A stretch of 58,729 nt of DNA. Origin: an uncultured Bacteroidales bacterium (GTDB taxonomy: Bacteria; Bacteroidota; Bacteroidia; Bacteroidales; P3). The position numbers and the translations under genes are program-made. The notes under the pieces are model-generated. The model saw only the letters and a list, made by a program, of their open reading frames with translations. It searched no databases and was not told where the DNA came from. Shown here in pieces: positions 34,945 to 42,795 of the stretch; position 1 is the stretch's first letter, and each line of letters opens with the position of its first letter. Where the stretch lies: the NCBI GenBank assembly GCA_937884485.1, contig CALGCG010000139.1, positions 1-58,729 of the forward strand, written 5' to 3'.

Positions 34945-35601
34945 GTGCAAGAAATCCTCCCCGACCCAATACCCATCGAGCGCCACCCTCTGCGGCCCTT
35001 CCTGCCGCCCAACGCGCGGCTGCTGATGCTCGGCAGCTTCCCGCCGCCGCGCAAGCGGTGGTGCATGGACTTTTTTTATCCCAATAGGACCAACATGATG
35101 TGGGAAATCTTCGGCGAGGTGTTCTTCGGCGACAGCCGGCGGCTGGTGGACGCCACAAACAAGACCTTCCGCCAGGCCGACATCGAAGCCCTGCTCCGCG
35201 AGCGCGGCATCGCCATCTACGACACCGCCTCCGCCGTGCGCCGCCTCAGCGGCAACGCCTCCGACAAAGACCTGCAAATCGTCGAGAAAACCGACATCCC
35301 GCAGCTGCTGAGCCAGATACCCCTCTGCCACGACCTGGTGTGCACTGGCCAGAAGAGCTTCTCCGTCCTCACGGAGGACTACGGCGTGCCCGTTCCCGCC
35401 ATGGGCGCGAGCAACGAATTCTCCATTCCCATTCCTCCCCTGTCGATGGGAGGTGCCCAACGGGCGGAGGGGTCCATCAAATCCTCCACCAGAACCCTGC
35501 GCCTCTGGCGCATGCCCTCCTCCTCCAGGGCCTTCCCCATGAAGCTCGAAGAGAAAGCCTCCTACTATCGCCGTCTGATGCAGGCGGTGGGCATCATTTA
35601 G
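34945..35601 (+). CDS. Uracil/mismatch-DNA-glycosylase-superfamily protein with an inserted element
   Basis: A 218-residue protein with a likely GTG start at 34945, eight bases after the previous stop. The sequence LLMLGSFPPPRKRWCMDFFYPNRTNMMWEIFGEVFF fits the UDG-superfamily active-site loop (LGSxPxxxS-like) of bacterial G:T/U mismatch glycosylase relatives, here written in pieces: LMLGSFPPPRK and YPNRTNMMW. LVCTGQKSF and the C-terminal LWRMPSSSRAFPMKLEEKA complete the pattern. Between NEFS and RTLRLWRMPSSS, about 19 residues (IPPLSMGGAQRAEGSI) look inserted; the DNA there is palindromic. Activity is predicted, not shown. Confidence 0.7.
   Translation: MQEILPDPIPIERHPLRPFLPPNARLLMLGSFPPPRKRWCMDFFYPNRTNMMWEIFGEVFFGDSRRLVDATNKTFRQADIEALLRERGIAIYDTASAVRRLSGNASDKDLQIVEKTDIPQLLSQIPLCHDLVCTGQKSFSVLTEDYGVPVPAMGASNEFSIPIPPLSMGGAQRAEGSIKSSTRTLRLWRMPSSSRAFPMKLEEKASYYRRLMQAVGII
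35432..35482. repeat. Palindromic element inserted in frame in the glycosylase-like gene
   Basis: CCTCCC (35434-35439) pairs with GGGAGG (35448-35453); GCCC-AAC-GGGC follows; and CCTCCCC also pairs with GGAGGGG at 35466-35472. It encodes IPPLSMGGAQRAEGSI. The pattern resembles widespread small palindromic repeats known from intergenic DNA of gut bacteria. Confidence 0.6.
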
Positions 35602-36653
35602 CCTTTCGCAAGCTGCAGGAAGGCGTCGCGCACCTCGTTGTCGGACACCGTTATGTCGATGACCGCAGCGCCGGGCTCCTGTAGCAGCACACAGCGCAGC
35701 TCCCCGTCGGCGTTCTTCTTGTCCTGGTGCATCAGGGGAAGCATCTGTTCGATGTCCTTCAAATTGAAAATTGAAAATTGAAAATTGAAACTGGACAGTT
35801 GTTGCTTAAGCCACTGGGAGTATGTATTATACACCTCTTCGGCAAGGCCGAGTTTCTTCACCGAGAGGTACATCGCCACCCGCATGCCGATGCCCACGGC
35901 GATGCCGTGAGGCAGGTGGCGGTAGGCCTCGATAGCGTGGCCGAAGGTGTGGCCGAAATTGAGTATATGCCTGATTCCATGGTCGTAAGGGTCGTTCCTG
36001 ACGATACGGTTCTTGATGCGGGCCACCTCCTTCAATTGAGATTTGAAAACCGAAGATCGGGAATCGCCCACAAGCATCTGATACAGAGCGGCATTTGTCA
36101 CCGCCGCCGTCTTCACCATCTCCATCTGCCCGTTAACGAATTCCTCCCGCGGGAGCGTGTCCAGAAACCCTGGTTCTATGCAGATTAGACTCGCCGGATG
36201 GAAGTGGCCTATGCTGTTCTTGATGCCGCTGAAATTGATGGCCGTCTTGCCGCCTATCGAGGCGTCGACCATCGCCAGTAGCGTCGTCGGCACGTTGATA
36301 TGGCGGATGCCGCGCTTGAACCCCGCCGCCACATATCCGCCCAGGTCACAGACACATCCGCCCCCGAGGTTGACGATGACGCTGCCCGTGTCGGCGCCGC
36401 TCTCCAGCAGCGTCTGCCACACCTGCGCCGCCACCTCCAGGCTCTTGCACTCCTCGCCCGCCGGCACCTCGATGAACTCGGCCTCCTCCAGCGGACCCAC
36501 GCTGGTCACCAGCATCGCAAGACATTGCTGGAACGTGTTCTCGTCCAGCAGGATAAAGAATCTGGCATCGCGCCACTCCTCCTTGCATAGCTCGTCGCCG
36601 AGCATGCGGAGGCCACCATAGAGTATTTTCCCAAATCTTTCCATATCAGACAT
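35598..36653 (-). CDS. aroB: 3-dehydroquinate synthase with an in-frame repeat insertion
   Basis: A 351-residue AroB, the second shikimate-pathway enzyme (DAHP to 3-dehydroquinate, NAD and metal dependent). Motifs: IVNLGGGCVCDLGGYVAAGFKRGI, NVPTTLLAMVDASIGGKTAINF, IKNSIGHFHPAS, the metal ligands HILNFGHTFGHAIEA and the C-terminal MHQDKKN. Before the conserved DIEQMLPLMHQDKKN segment, SSFNFQFSIFNL is inserted by a nearly perfect 7-bp tandem repeat (35764-35789). The start is 36653 (MSDMERFGK) or 36644; a longer upstream frame is not homologous and would run under the divergent U32 gene. It overlaps the glycosylase-like stop by four bases, convergently. Confidence 0.9.
   Translation of the reverse strand: MSDMERFGKILYGGLRMLGDELCKEEWRDARFFILLDENTFQQCLAMLVTSVGPLEEAEFIEVPAGEECKSLEVAAQVWQTLLESGADTGSVIVNLGGGCVCDLGGYVAAGFKRGIRHINVPTTLLAMVDASIGGKTAINFSGIKNSIGHFHPASLICIEPGFLDTLPREEFVNGQMEMVKTAAVTNAALYQMLVGDSRSSVFKSQLKEVARIKNRIVRNDPYDHGIRHILNFGHTFGHAIEAYRHLPHGIAVGIGMRVAMYLSVKKLGLAEEVYNTYSQWLKQQLSSFNFQFSIFNLKDIEQMLPLMHQDKKNADGELRCVLLQEPGAAVIDITVSDNEVRDAFLQLAKG
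35764..35789. repeat. TTGAAAA 7-bp tandem repeat inside aroB
   Basis: Units TTGAAAA at 35764-35770, 35771-35777 and 35778-35784, plus a partial unit. Coded on the minus strand as FNFQFSIFN. It is nearly perfect, so either young or still slipping; a copy-number change not divisible by three would break the frame. Confidence 0.9.
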
Positions 36654-36711
36654 AAACGCGCAAAAAACGTTTTTATTGCAATAAAACAGAAGAATCTTCG
36701 TTAATCCGAGT

Positions 36712-38535
36712 ATGAAACTCGAACTGCTCTCCCCTGCCAAGAACCTGGAGTTCGGCCGCGAGGCCGTCAACCACGGCGCCGACGCCCTCTACATCGGCGC
36801 CCCCGCCTTCGGCGCCCGCCAGGCCGCCACCAACACCATCGAAGACATCGAAGCCCTCGTCCGCTACGCCCATCTCTATGGTTCCAAGGTCTTTGCCACC
36901 GTCAACACCCTCCTGTTCGACCACGAGTTCGCCGATGCCGAGCAGATGATCCGCCAGCTCTACAACATCGGCGTCGACGCCCTCATCATCCAGGACCTCG
37001 GCCTCCTGGAGTGCCCTCTGCCACCCATCGAGCTGCATGCCAGCACCCAATGCCACAACAGCACCCCCGAACGCGTAAAGTTCATGGAACAAGCAGGTTT
37101 CAAACGCGTCATCCTGGCCCGCGAGACCTCCCTGAAGGAGATGAAAGCCATCCGCGACGCCACCCGCGTGGACCTCGAAGCCTTCGTGCACGGGGCCCTC
37201 TGCGTGAGCTACAGCGGCCAATGCTATATGAGCCAGTACCTCACCGGCCGCAGCGGCAACCGCGGATGCTGCTCGCAGCCCTGCCGCAGCACCTACGACC
37301 TCCTGGACGGCGACGGACGCCTGCTCGTCAAAGAGAAGCACCTCCTCTCGCTCCGCGACTTCAACGCCTCCCAACAGCTTCGTTCCATGATAGATGCCGG
37401 CATCACGTCGTTCAAAATCGAAGGCCGTCTCAAAGACCTCAGCTACGTGAAGAACATCACCGCCTACTACCGTCAGCTGCTCGACAGCCTGATGGACGGC
37501 CACGAACCCGCCTCCTCGGGCCGCTGCTCCTTCTCCTTCACCCCCGACCCCGAGCGCACCTTCAACCGCGGCTACACGGACTACTTCCTGAAAGAGCGCA
37601 AGCCCATGGCCTCCTTCGACACCCAGAAATCCATCGGCAAGCACATCGGCAAAGTCACCTCCATCGGACGCTATACGCTGACCCTCAGCGGCAACGAACC
37701 CCTCACCGCCGGCGACGGCCTCTGCTTCTTCGATGCCAACGGACGCCTCCAGGGCTTCAACGTCAACAAAGCCGACGGGCGCACCCTTACCCCCAACGCC
37801 ATGCCCGACATCGCCATCGGCACATCGGTGTGGCGCAACAACGACCAAGCCTTCGAGAAACAGCTGCAGGGACGCTCCGCCGAACGCAAAATCGACGTCG
37901 ACATGCTCTTCTGCGCCTCCCGGCGGGGGTTCACCCTCGACCTCAAGGACCGGGACGGCGTCACCGCCACCGCCGGCCTCAAGGCCGACCACGAGCCCGC
38001 CCAGAGCCCCGTCAAGTCCACCAATCTGATAGTAAAACAACTCTCCAAACTCGGCAACACCCCCTTCACCCCCGTCAAAGTCATCGACGCCACCGAAGGG
38101 CAGTACTTCATCCCCGCCCTCGCCCTCAACGACCTGCGGCGCCGTGCCGTCGAACTGCTGCAGCAGCGCCGTGTGGAGCACTTCCACCCGGCCGACTCGC
38201 CCCTCGTGCCCCCTCCGGACATGGCCGAGGCCGCCGCCGTGCTGGACTACCGCGCCAACATCGTCAACCAGAAGTCCGAGGACTTCTACAAACACCATGG
38301 AACAAAGACATTGGAGCGCGGCCTGGAGCAGACCGGCGACTACGACGGCAAAGCCCTCATGACCACCAAATACTGCCTCCGCTACGAACTCGGATGCTGC
38401 CTGCAGGGCAAGAACACCTTCGCCCCGAAGGTGGACATCCGCCCCTCCGACACCCTCGTCCTCCGCAACAACGACCGCCGCTTCCGCCTCGAGTTCGACT
38501 GCCAGGAGTGCCTCATGCGCATATTCAAACAATAA
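36712..38535 (+). CDS. U32 peptidase-family protein (tRNA/rRNA hydroxylation type)
   Basis: A 607-residue U32-family protein. Start KLELLSPAKNLEFGREAVNHGADALYIGAPAFGAR, then VNTLLFDHE, ELHASTQCHN, FVHGALCVSYSGQCYMSQYLTGRSGNRGCCSQPCR with the conserved Cys cluster, and FKIEGRLKDLSYVKNIT. A DUF3656-like domain follows (residues ~300-500) and a C-terminal Cys motif (LRYELGCC...). Relatives RlhA and TrhP hydroxylate rRNA or tRNA bases with prephenate-derived cofactors, so RNA modification is more likely than proteolysis. It is divergent from aroB, whose pathway supplies prephenate precursors; that link is an inference. Confidence 0.88.
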   Translation: MKLELLSPAKNLEFGREAVNHGADALYIGAPAFGARQAATNTIEDIEALVRYAHLYGSKVFATVNTLLFDHEFADAEQMIRQLYNIGVDALIIQDLGLLECPLPPIELHASTQCHNSTPERVKFMEQAGFKRVILARETSLKEMKAIRDATRVDLEAFVHGALCVSYSGQCYMSQYLTGRSGNRGCCSQPCRSTYDLLDGDGRLLVKEKHLLSLRDFNASQQLRSMIDAGITSFKIEGRLKDLSYVKNITAYYRQLLDSLMDGHEPASSGRCSFSFTPDPERTFNRGYTDYFLKERKPMASFDTQKSIGKHIGKVTSIGRYTLTLSGNEPLTAGDGLCFFDANGRLQGFNVNKADGRTLTPNAMPDIAIGTSVWRNNDQAFEKQLQGRSAERKIDVDMLFCASRRGFTLDLKDRDGVTATAGLKADHEPAQSPVKSTNLIVKQLSKLGNTPFTPVKVIDATEGQYFIPALALNDLRRRAVELLQQRRVEHFHPADSPLVPPPDMAEAAAVLDYRANIVNQKSEDFYKHHGTKTLERGLEQTGDYDGKALMTTKYCLRYELGCCLQGKNTFAPKVDIRPSDTLVLRNNDRRFRLEFDCQECLMRIFKQ

Positions 38536-38575
38536 AAACCATCACATTCGATCCTTCCATTTGCCCCTGCTCCAT

Positions 38576-38603
38576 TATATATTCTTCTAAAGAAGAATAT
38601 ATA
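38576..38603. repeat. Perfect 12-bp AT-rich inverted repeat
   Basis: TATATATTCTTC (38576-38587), loop TAAA, GAAGAATATATA (38592-38603), just after the U32 gene. No T-run follows. Further along (38630-38670) are short direct repeats of AACTCCATAT, and at 38680-38725 an imperfect tandem TGTCACCTCCG/TGTCATCTCCG. No gene in 38536-38782. Confidence 0.8.
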
Positions 38604-38782
38604 TATCAACCACTTGCAACAAACAACACATCTATATCAACTCCATATTAACTCCATATCAACTCTATACTAATAAGCTGTCACCTCCGAGGCACCCTTA
38701 TGTCATCTCCGGGACACCAATATCCGGGCACAATTCCACCTCCCATACAATAATACCTCTTCTCCAACGTTATCCAGACATC

Positions 38783-39487
38783 ATGGCAACAATAAAAGGC
38801 AGCAGTCTCAGCGGAAAGCTGGGCGAGAAAATCCACTACAACGTCAATGGAACAGAACGTGTACGCACCAGCCCCGAGCATGTGAACCAGCCGGGTACCG
38901 ACATTCAACGGGCCCACTGGGGCGCATTTACAGACATTGTGCGCCTATCGTCCCACATGTCTGCAGCCCACAAAATCGGGCTGGCCTATCCTGCCCGCCG
39001 CAATCACACGTATCCCTATCTGCATTTCCGTAGCATTAACAAAGACTGCTTCACCCCTGACGGTGCCATCGACTATCCCCGTGTCATCATCAGCTATGGC
39101 ACCGTGGCGCCGGTGGCCGTCACCTCTGTGGAAATCCAGGCACCCGACAAATCGAATTGCCAAAGCGTCACCATTCACTTCGACCCTTGCTTGTCGTGCA
39201 GCAATTCCAACCCCGACGACGAACTCTACCTCTTCGCCTATTGCCCCGCCTGCCTTGCCGGCATCCTGACCGAACCCGTCCCTCGCATCGCAGGCTCCCA
39301 TACCGTCACGCTCCCTTCCGAATGGCCCAGCGTCGCGCCGGAACACCCCACCAGCCATGCTGCCGGAATCCATCTCTATGCCTTCCTGCGCTGTCCAGGC
39401 CCCACCGATGCCACCTCCACAGAAGCCCGTTCCTCTGCAAAGAACCGCCGTGGACAGACCTCCAACACCATCTACATCCCCCTCTAA
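38783..39487 (+). CDS. DUF6266-like protein
   Basis: A 234-residue protein. The N-terminus (IKGSSLSGKLGEKIHYNVNGTERVRTSPEHVNQPGTDIQRAHWGAF, read in pieces) follows the pattern of Bacteroidetes DUF6266 proteins: GxxGKxGxxxxxxxxGxxxxRxxP then QRxxRxxF. The rest is predicted beta-rich, with Cys-rich stretches (DPCLSCSNSN; LFAYCPACLAG). No signal peptide is visible. Function unknown. It borders the Rhs cassette array but is GC-rich and on the opposite strand, so it is probably not part of it. Confidence 0.6.
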   Translation: MATIKGSSLSGKLGEKIHYNVNGTERVRTSPEHVNQPGTDIQRAHWGAFTDIVRLSSHMSAAHKIGLAYPARRNHTYPYLHFRSINKDCFTPDGAIDYPRVIISYGTVAPVAVTSVEIQAPDKSNCQSVTIHFDPCLSCSNSNPDDELYLFAYCPACLAGILTEPVPRIAGSHTVTLPSEWPSVAPEHPTSHAAGIHLYAFLRCPGPTDATSTEARSSAKNRRGQTSNTIYIPL

Positions 39488-39599
39488 CCCCTCCTCCCCT
39501 CTCGCCCAATCCCCCATGGCCATACCGGCCCATCTCTTTCACATGAGTTTCACGTCGCGTTACTCATGGTAGATTCTATTCATCGGTATTCACTTCCCC

Positions 39600-39735
39600 T
39601 TATGGAGCTCCTTGCCGGTTGCTCCACTTCGGTCGCAGGCCGTTCGCATCCGCTCAGGCAGGAAAACAAAGGGGTGAAACCGCACGGTTTGAGTGCGGTC
39701 TGTTACAACTGTTTTATGTTCTGGTTGGTTCAATT
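39600..39735 (-). pseudogene. Decayed cassette with leader copy C
   Basis: Leader copy (39660-39735) with the inverted repeat ACCGCA (39679-39684) / TGCGGT (39694-39699). In the minus frame it reads RTQTVRFHPFVF, as in the intact cassettes, then switches to LPERMRTACDRSGATGKE and stops near 39596 instead of continuing into the Rhs core. It overlaps the last bases of the putative immunity gene. This marks the array's far end. Confidence 0.6.
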
Positions 39736-40311
39736 CTTATCTTCTCTGTCGGAAGCCTTATCTTTATCCTTCTTTTGAGGATGCCATAGTTCAAATAATT
39801 CCTCACTATCTTCAGTATCTTCAAGGAGGAAAATATCGGGGAAGCATAGTGTATTGACAGCGGTGGGTTCATTATTCCTTAATATAATTCGCGTTGCATA
39901 TAGTGTTTGAGTGGGGGACACCTTCCCTGGATGATTACATAATTTCTCGGAATTCCATTCTTCTACAAGAGAAATAATTCTCTTGGTAAAAGCACGTCGA
40001 CTATATGGCACCATGGGGTCTCCCATATTGTCTTGTAGTATGGAAATTGTTTTGTCCCGATTCCAATACATTAATGCAAATGTCCCGTCTTCATAATTCC
40101 AGGATTCTATCGCATAAACAGTATCTGTGTCTTTTTCGGAGGGCCATTGTGTTAATTCTACTATTGACTTCCGAATATCATTGAATAACCAATTCTCTGC
40201 CACATCTGGTCTATTCGCATGGATTATATTCGCTATATTGATTGTTTTTTGCGAACGAGCACTTATAAAAAATGCTGAACATGCTACTATTATCGTGATT
40301 AGTGCTTTCAT
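39730..40311 (-). CDS. Putative immunity protein of the M91-type orphan toxin
   Basis: A 193-residue protein with a signal peptide (IIVACSAFFISARSQ) and no recognised domain. It starts 11 bases after the M91-type orphan toxin and shares its AT-rich composition, the standard position for a cognate immunity gene. The mature part is acidic with Trp-rich segments (IESWNYEDGTFALMYWNRD). Export of the immunity protein would fit a toxin that acts outside the cytoplasm. The function is inferred from position only. Confidence 0.6.
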   Translation of the reverse strand: MKALITIIVACSAFFISARSQKTINIANIIHANRPDVAENWLFNDIRKSIVELTQWPSEKDTDTVYAIESWNYEDGTFALMYWNRDKTISILQDNMGDPMVPYSRRAFTKRIISLVEEWNSEKLCNHPGKVSPTQTLYATRIILRNNEPTAVNTLCFPDIFLLEDTEDSEELFELWHPQKKDKDKASDREDKN

Positions 40312-40322
40312 CTCAATGCATA

Positions 40323-41087
40323 TTAATTACCTTCAATTAGATTACCCATACGATAGGTACAAAGGTTCTTCTTATCATTATAATAAAAATAAAATTTTCT
40401 AAGACTAATGCCGTGTTCAGCACGTAATTGATTCTCAACAGCACCAACTGTTATTTCACATTTGGGGACAACTTCTCCTGTAGGTGTTTTAAACCATTCG
40501 GATTGATCATTAGTCCCATGCCAGACGTCGTTTATATGAGCCAACTCATGTCCTAGTCCAACATATGATGGGCGATTATTGGATCCATCCTCATTTAAAA
40601 AATTTCCTGTTTCTTTATTCGGATTCCATTTTACCCATTCGCCATTTATTTGATCTGAGCCATTAGTTTGTCTACATAATATTTCTACTGTTTTGTCATC
40701 CTTTGTAATTTGGCCCACGAGTTCGTTTCCAACAGGTCCTTCTTGTAATTTCTCCAATGCATTAGTTACCGCTTTAAAATTTTTATCATCTCCAGAATAC
40801 GTGTTTCCGTTTTTATCCTTCCATACATATCCGTTATCTGTCGATGTATAATAATATTTTACACCTTCATGATTATAACAAATACTGTCTCCACTCGGGT
40901 CAGTTAGTTTTATCGGGTTCCAAGCGCAATAGGCATAGGGTGATATAAACGGATATTTGCTTGCGTACCTATCTATCGACAGCCACATGGTCATCAGGTC
41001 GTGGTCCATGTAGCGGGCTCCGAAATAGCCATACCCCGTTTCTTCGTCCCTTTCTTTCCCGGTGAAAACGAAAGGGTGAAGCCGCAT
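40323..41087 (-). CDS. Orphan Rhs tip with an M91-like zinc-peptidase toxin domain
   Basis: A 254-residue headless Rhs tip. It begins RLHPFVFTGKERDEETGYGYFGARYMD, the Rhs-associated core, without any upstream YD repeats, ending NPIKLTDPSGDS. The variable domain contains GHELAHINDVWHG (HExxH at 40536-40550) and ITVGAVENQLRAEHG, which match peptidase family M91 (NleD-like, also found in polymorphic toxins). It is thus a predicted zinc-protease toxin. The first in-frame ATG (41087) overlaps the leader hairpin; a TTG at 41135 gives the longer form. Divergence of the core DNA from the main Rhs gene is considerable. Downstream lies a putative immunity gene. Confidence 0.75.
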   Translation of the reverse strand: MRLHPFVFTGKERDEETGYGYFGARYMDHDLMTMWLSIDRYASKYPFISPYAYCAWNPIKLTDPSGDSICYNHEGVKYYYTSTDNGYVWKDKNGNTYSGDDKNFKAVTNALEKLQEGPVGNELVGQITKDDKTVEILCRQTNGSDQINGEWVKWNPNKETGNFLNEDGSNNRPSYVGLGHELAHINDVWHGTNDQSEWFKTPTGEVVPKCEITVGAVENQLRAEHGISLRKFYFYYNDKKNLCTYRMGNLIEGN

Positions 41088-41136
41088 GGTTTGAGTGCGG
41101 TTTACCCCTTCGGTTTTATGTGCAGAATGGTTCAAC
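41061..41136 (-). repeat. Cassette leader copy B
   Basis: Shares with copies A and C the sequence from GGTTCAA to GGTGAAAAC (plus sense). The inverted repeat is CCGCA (41082-41086) / TGCGG (41096-41100), extended by a G-U and two A-T pairs, with the 9-base loop TGGTTTGAG. On the minus strand the ATG of the orphan tip sits at the loop/stem boundary (41087-41085). Confidence 0.8.
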
Positions 41137-41183
41137 TATCATTGGGGTTGTGTAATTCCAGATATCTTTTTGTATATGGGGTG

Positions 41184-41957
41184 TCAAACAAATTTCACGA
41201 TACAATCGATGCATGTGACGTTTTCTCCCACTTCGTCAATAAAAACATTGGCTGGATGCATGTCCTCTAAAGCAAGCCGTTCAGAAATATAGTTCACCCC
41301 ATTGCCGTCACCGTTGTCCCGGAACCCTTTTTGCATAACCATTTTGTCTATCTCTGCCTTGCTGGCAAGACGGAGGCAACGGATATAAGGTTGTGTCAGA
41401 ATAATTCGTAATATCCCGTCGGTGTCACGCGTAAAGCCGACAACACGCATCGCTGTTTCCGGGAAAAGGAAATTATGAAGTGCGATGGCGTCCAGGGCCT
41501 TCTGGGTAGTGGAATAGATGGAGGCGCGCTCTTTGACGACCGACGTGTCGCCTTCCCGGTAGTAGACCTTTGCTTCCGCCCCTTGTGCAATCATGGGGCC
41601 ATAGTTGCGTACGATTATCTGTTCGGAGTCTTCTACCCAGAGCTGTGCCGCTTTGGCCCACTGTTCAATGAGCTGTTCCTGAAGACGGTCTATTTGCCAT
41701 CGGTTTGGGCGGATTCCTTCGCCGCCTGAAGCATCGCCACTTGCTCCAAGGCTTGCTGTCGCGTAGCTCGCGACGATGGACGCCCCAAGGAGAGGCGCAC
41801 CTGCCGTGCAGAGTCCTGCATGCTCTGGCTGAGTGAATCGAGGAAAGTCTGTTCTCCCATTTTGTATGTCATTTATATAATTGTTAATCTGATAGAGTGT
41901 GGAGTCGGCGAAGCCGTTGCATTCAATAGTTTCATATATGTGCTGAATATCGGTCAT
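41184..41957 (-). CDS. Phage-type protein kinase (polyvalent-protein kinase family)
   Basis: A 257-residue protein. The C-terminal ~150 residues match the kinase domain found in phage polyvalent proteins: QGAEAKVYYREGDTSVVKERA with the nucleotide-binding Lys, SIYSTTQKALDAIALHNFLFP, LTQPYIRC as the hinge, LALEDMHPANVFID with the catalytic Asp and Asn, and CIDCIVKFV in place of DFG. The N-terminal ~100 residues carry no recognised domain. It sits between two orphan toxin cassettes and after a partial leader (copy D). It could be a toxin, an immunity or modification gene, or a passenger. The ATG at 41957 is chosen over a TTG nine bases upstream. Confidence 0.7.
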   Translation of the reverse strand: MTDIQHIYETIECNGFADSTLYQINNYINDIQNGRTDFPRFTQPEHAGLCTAGAPLLGASIVASYATASLGASGDASGGEGIRPNRWQIDRLQEQLIEQWAKAAQLWVEDSEQIIVRNYGPMIAQGAEAKVYYREGDTSVVKERASIYSTTQKALDAIALHNFLFPETAMRVVGFTRDTDGILRIILTQPYIRCLRLASKAEIDKMVMQKGFRDNGDGNGVNYISERLALEDMHPANVFIDEVGENVTCIDCIVKFV

Positions 41958-42120
41958 TTTTATCAATAACGGAATAGCTTTGTTTTTAGTATGTATGTGC
42001 CCGGATAAAAGTTATTTTCGGCCCGACAAACTGCCAACCATCTCAGAGAGTAAACCTTTAGCAAGGATGAAGCAGGTGTTTGCCCCCTGTCGTTGCCTTC
42101 CAGAAGGGCCTGCTGTATGT

Positions 42121-42150
42121 GTCGGTTTTATGTACTGTTCGGTTCAATTA
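42121..42150 (-). repeat. Partial cassette leader copy D
   Basis: Contains the GTTTTATGT...GGTTCAATT end of the leader (plus sense) but no hairpin or Rhs core. It lies between the immunity gene at 42202 and the kinase, so the kinase may be what is left of a cassette. The rest of 41958-42201 has no gene. Confidence 0.6.
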
Positions 42151-42201
42151 TTCTTGTGACAGGTATCAGTTCATAGGACCTCTAGAAGGTACTCTCCATC
42201 G

Positions 42202-42795
42202 TCAATCTTGGGGATTTTTTGAAATGAAATAATAGTACTCATCATAATGGTAGGGATGTCTTCCTACGGAAACGTCTCGTTGGATTGACTGGATTGTCTC
42301 CTCGTCCAACTTCCTTTTGCTACGGATGGTCAGAATGCCGTGAGTATCATTATTCCCCCAAAGGATAGTTATTTTAGAGGGGATTTCCTTCTCATTAATG
42401 GGAACTTGGATTTTGCCTGATCGACCGAATATTGTTAAAGAAATATGCTTCGGAATGGAATCCCGAATAGATACATACTCACTACTGTCACTTGTTGCGC
42501 AAATTAATGTATCCTTTTGGTCGATATGCAATTGTATGAAATAAAAGCCCCATTCATTGCCATAACTTTTGTTTACTATCTCTATTTTATTGTTAAATTG
42601 ATTCTTGTCAATCATTTCGTAGTAGATGTATGTTTGACTCCAGTAACCATCTATCTTGTACGTATGGCAGAATTCGGGGTTGTTCAACTCCCTTGGATAA
42701 TTGTCGCTATGCTCCAAAATATATTGGGCATGTAACGATTGCCCGAATATGCAAAAAACTATAATGCATAATGACTTAATAACCCAGGTATTCAT
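42202..42795 (-). CDS. Putative immunity protein of the first orphan tip
   Basis: A 197-residue protein with a signal peptide (IIVFCIFGQSLHAQ). It overlaps the end of the preceding orphan toxin gene by 20 bases, so the pair is translationally coupled as expected for toxin and immunity. Rich in aromatic residues and acidic patches; no known domain. The mature region has beta-rich segments (KITILWGNNDTHGILTI). Its role is inferred from position. Confidence 0.6.
   Translation of the reverse strand: MNTWVIKSLCIIVFCIFGQSLHAQYILEHSDNYPRELNNPEFCHTYKIDGYWSQTYIYYEMIDKNQFNNKIEIVNKSYGNEWGFYFIQLHIDQKDTLICATSDSSEYVSIRDSIPKHISLTIFGRSGKIQVPINEKEIPSKITILWGNNDTHGILTIRSKRKLDEETIQSIQRDVSVGRHPYHYDEYYYFISKNPQD

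Noticed and set aside
36673..38532. 619-codon open frame antisense to the U32-family gene
   Set aside because: GC-rich codon usage leaves long shadow frames; the composition is low-complexity (Glu/Val/Ala/Gly-rich), and the sense strand encodes a clear U32 protein.
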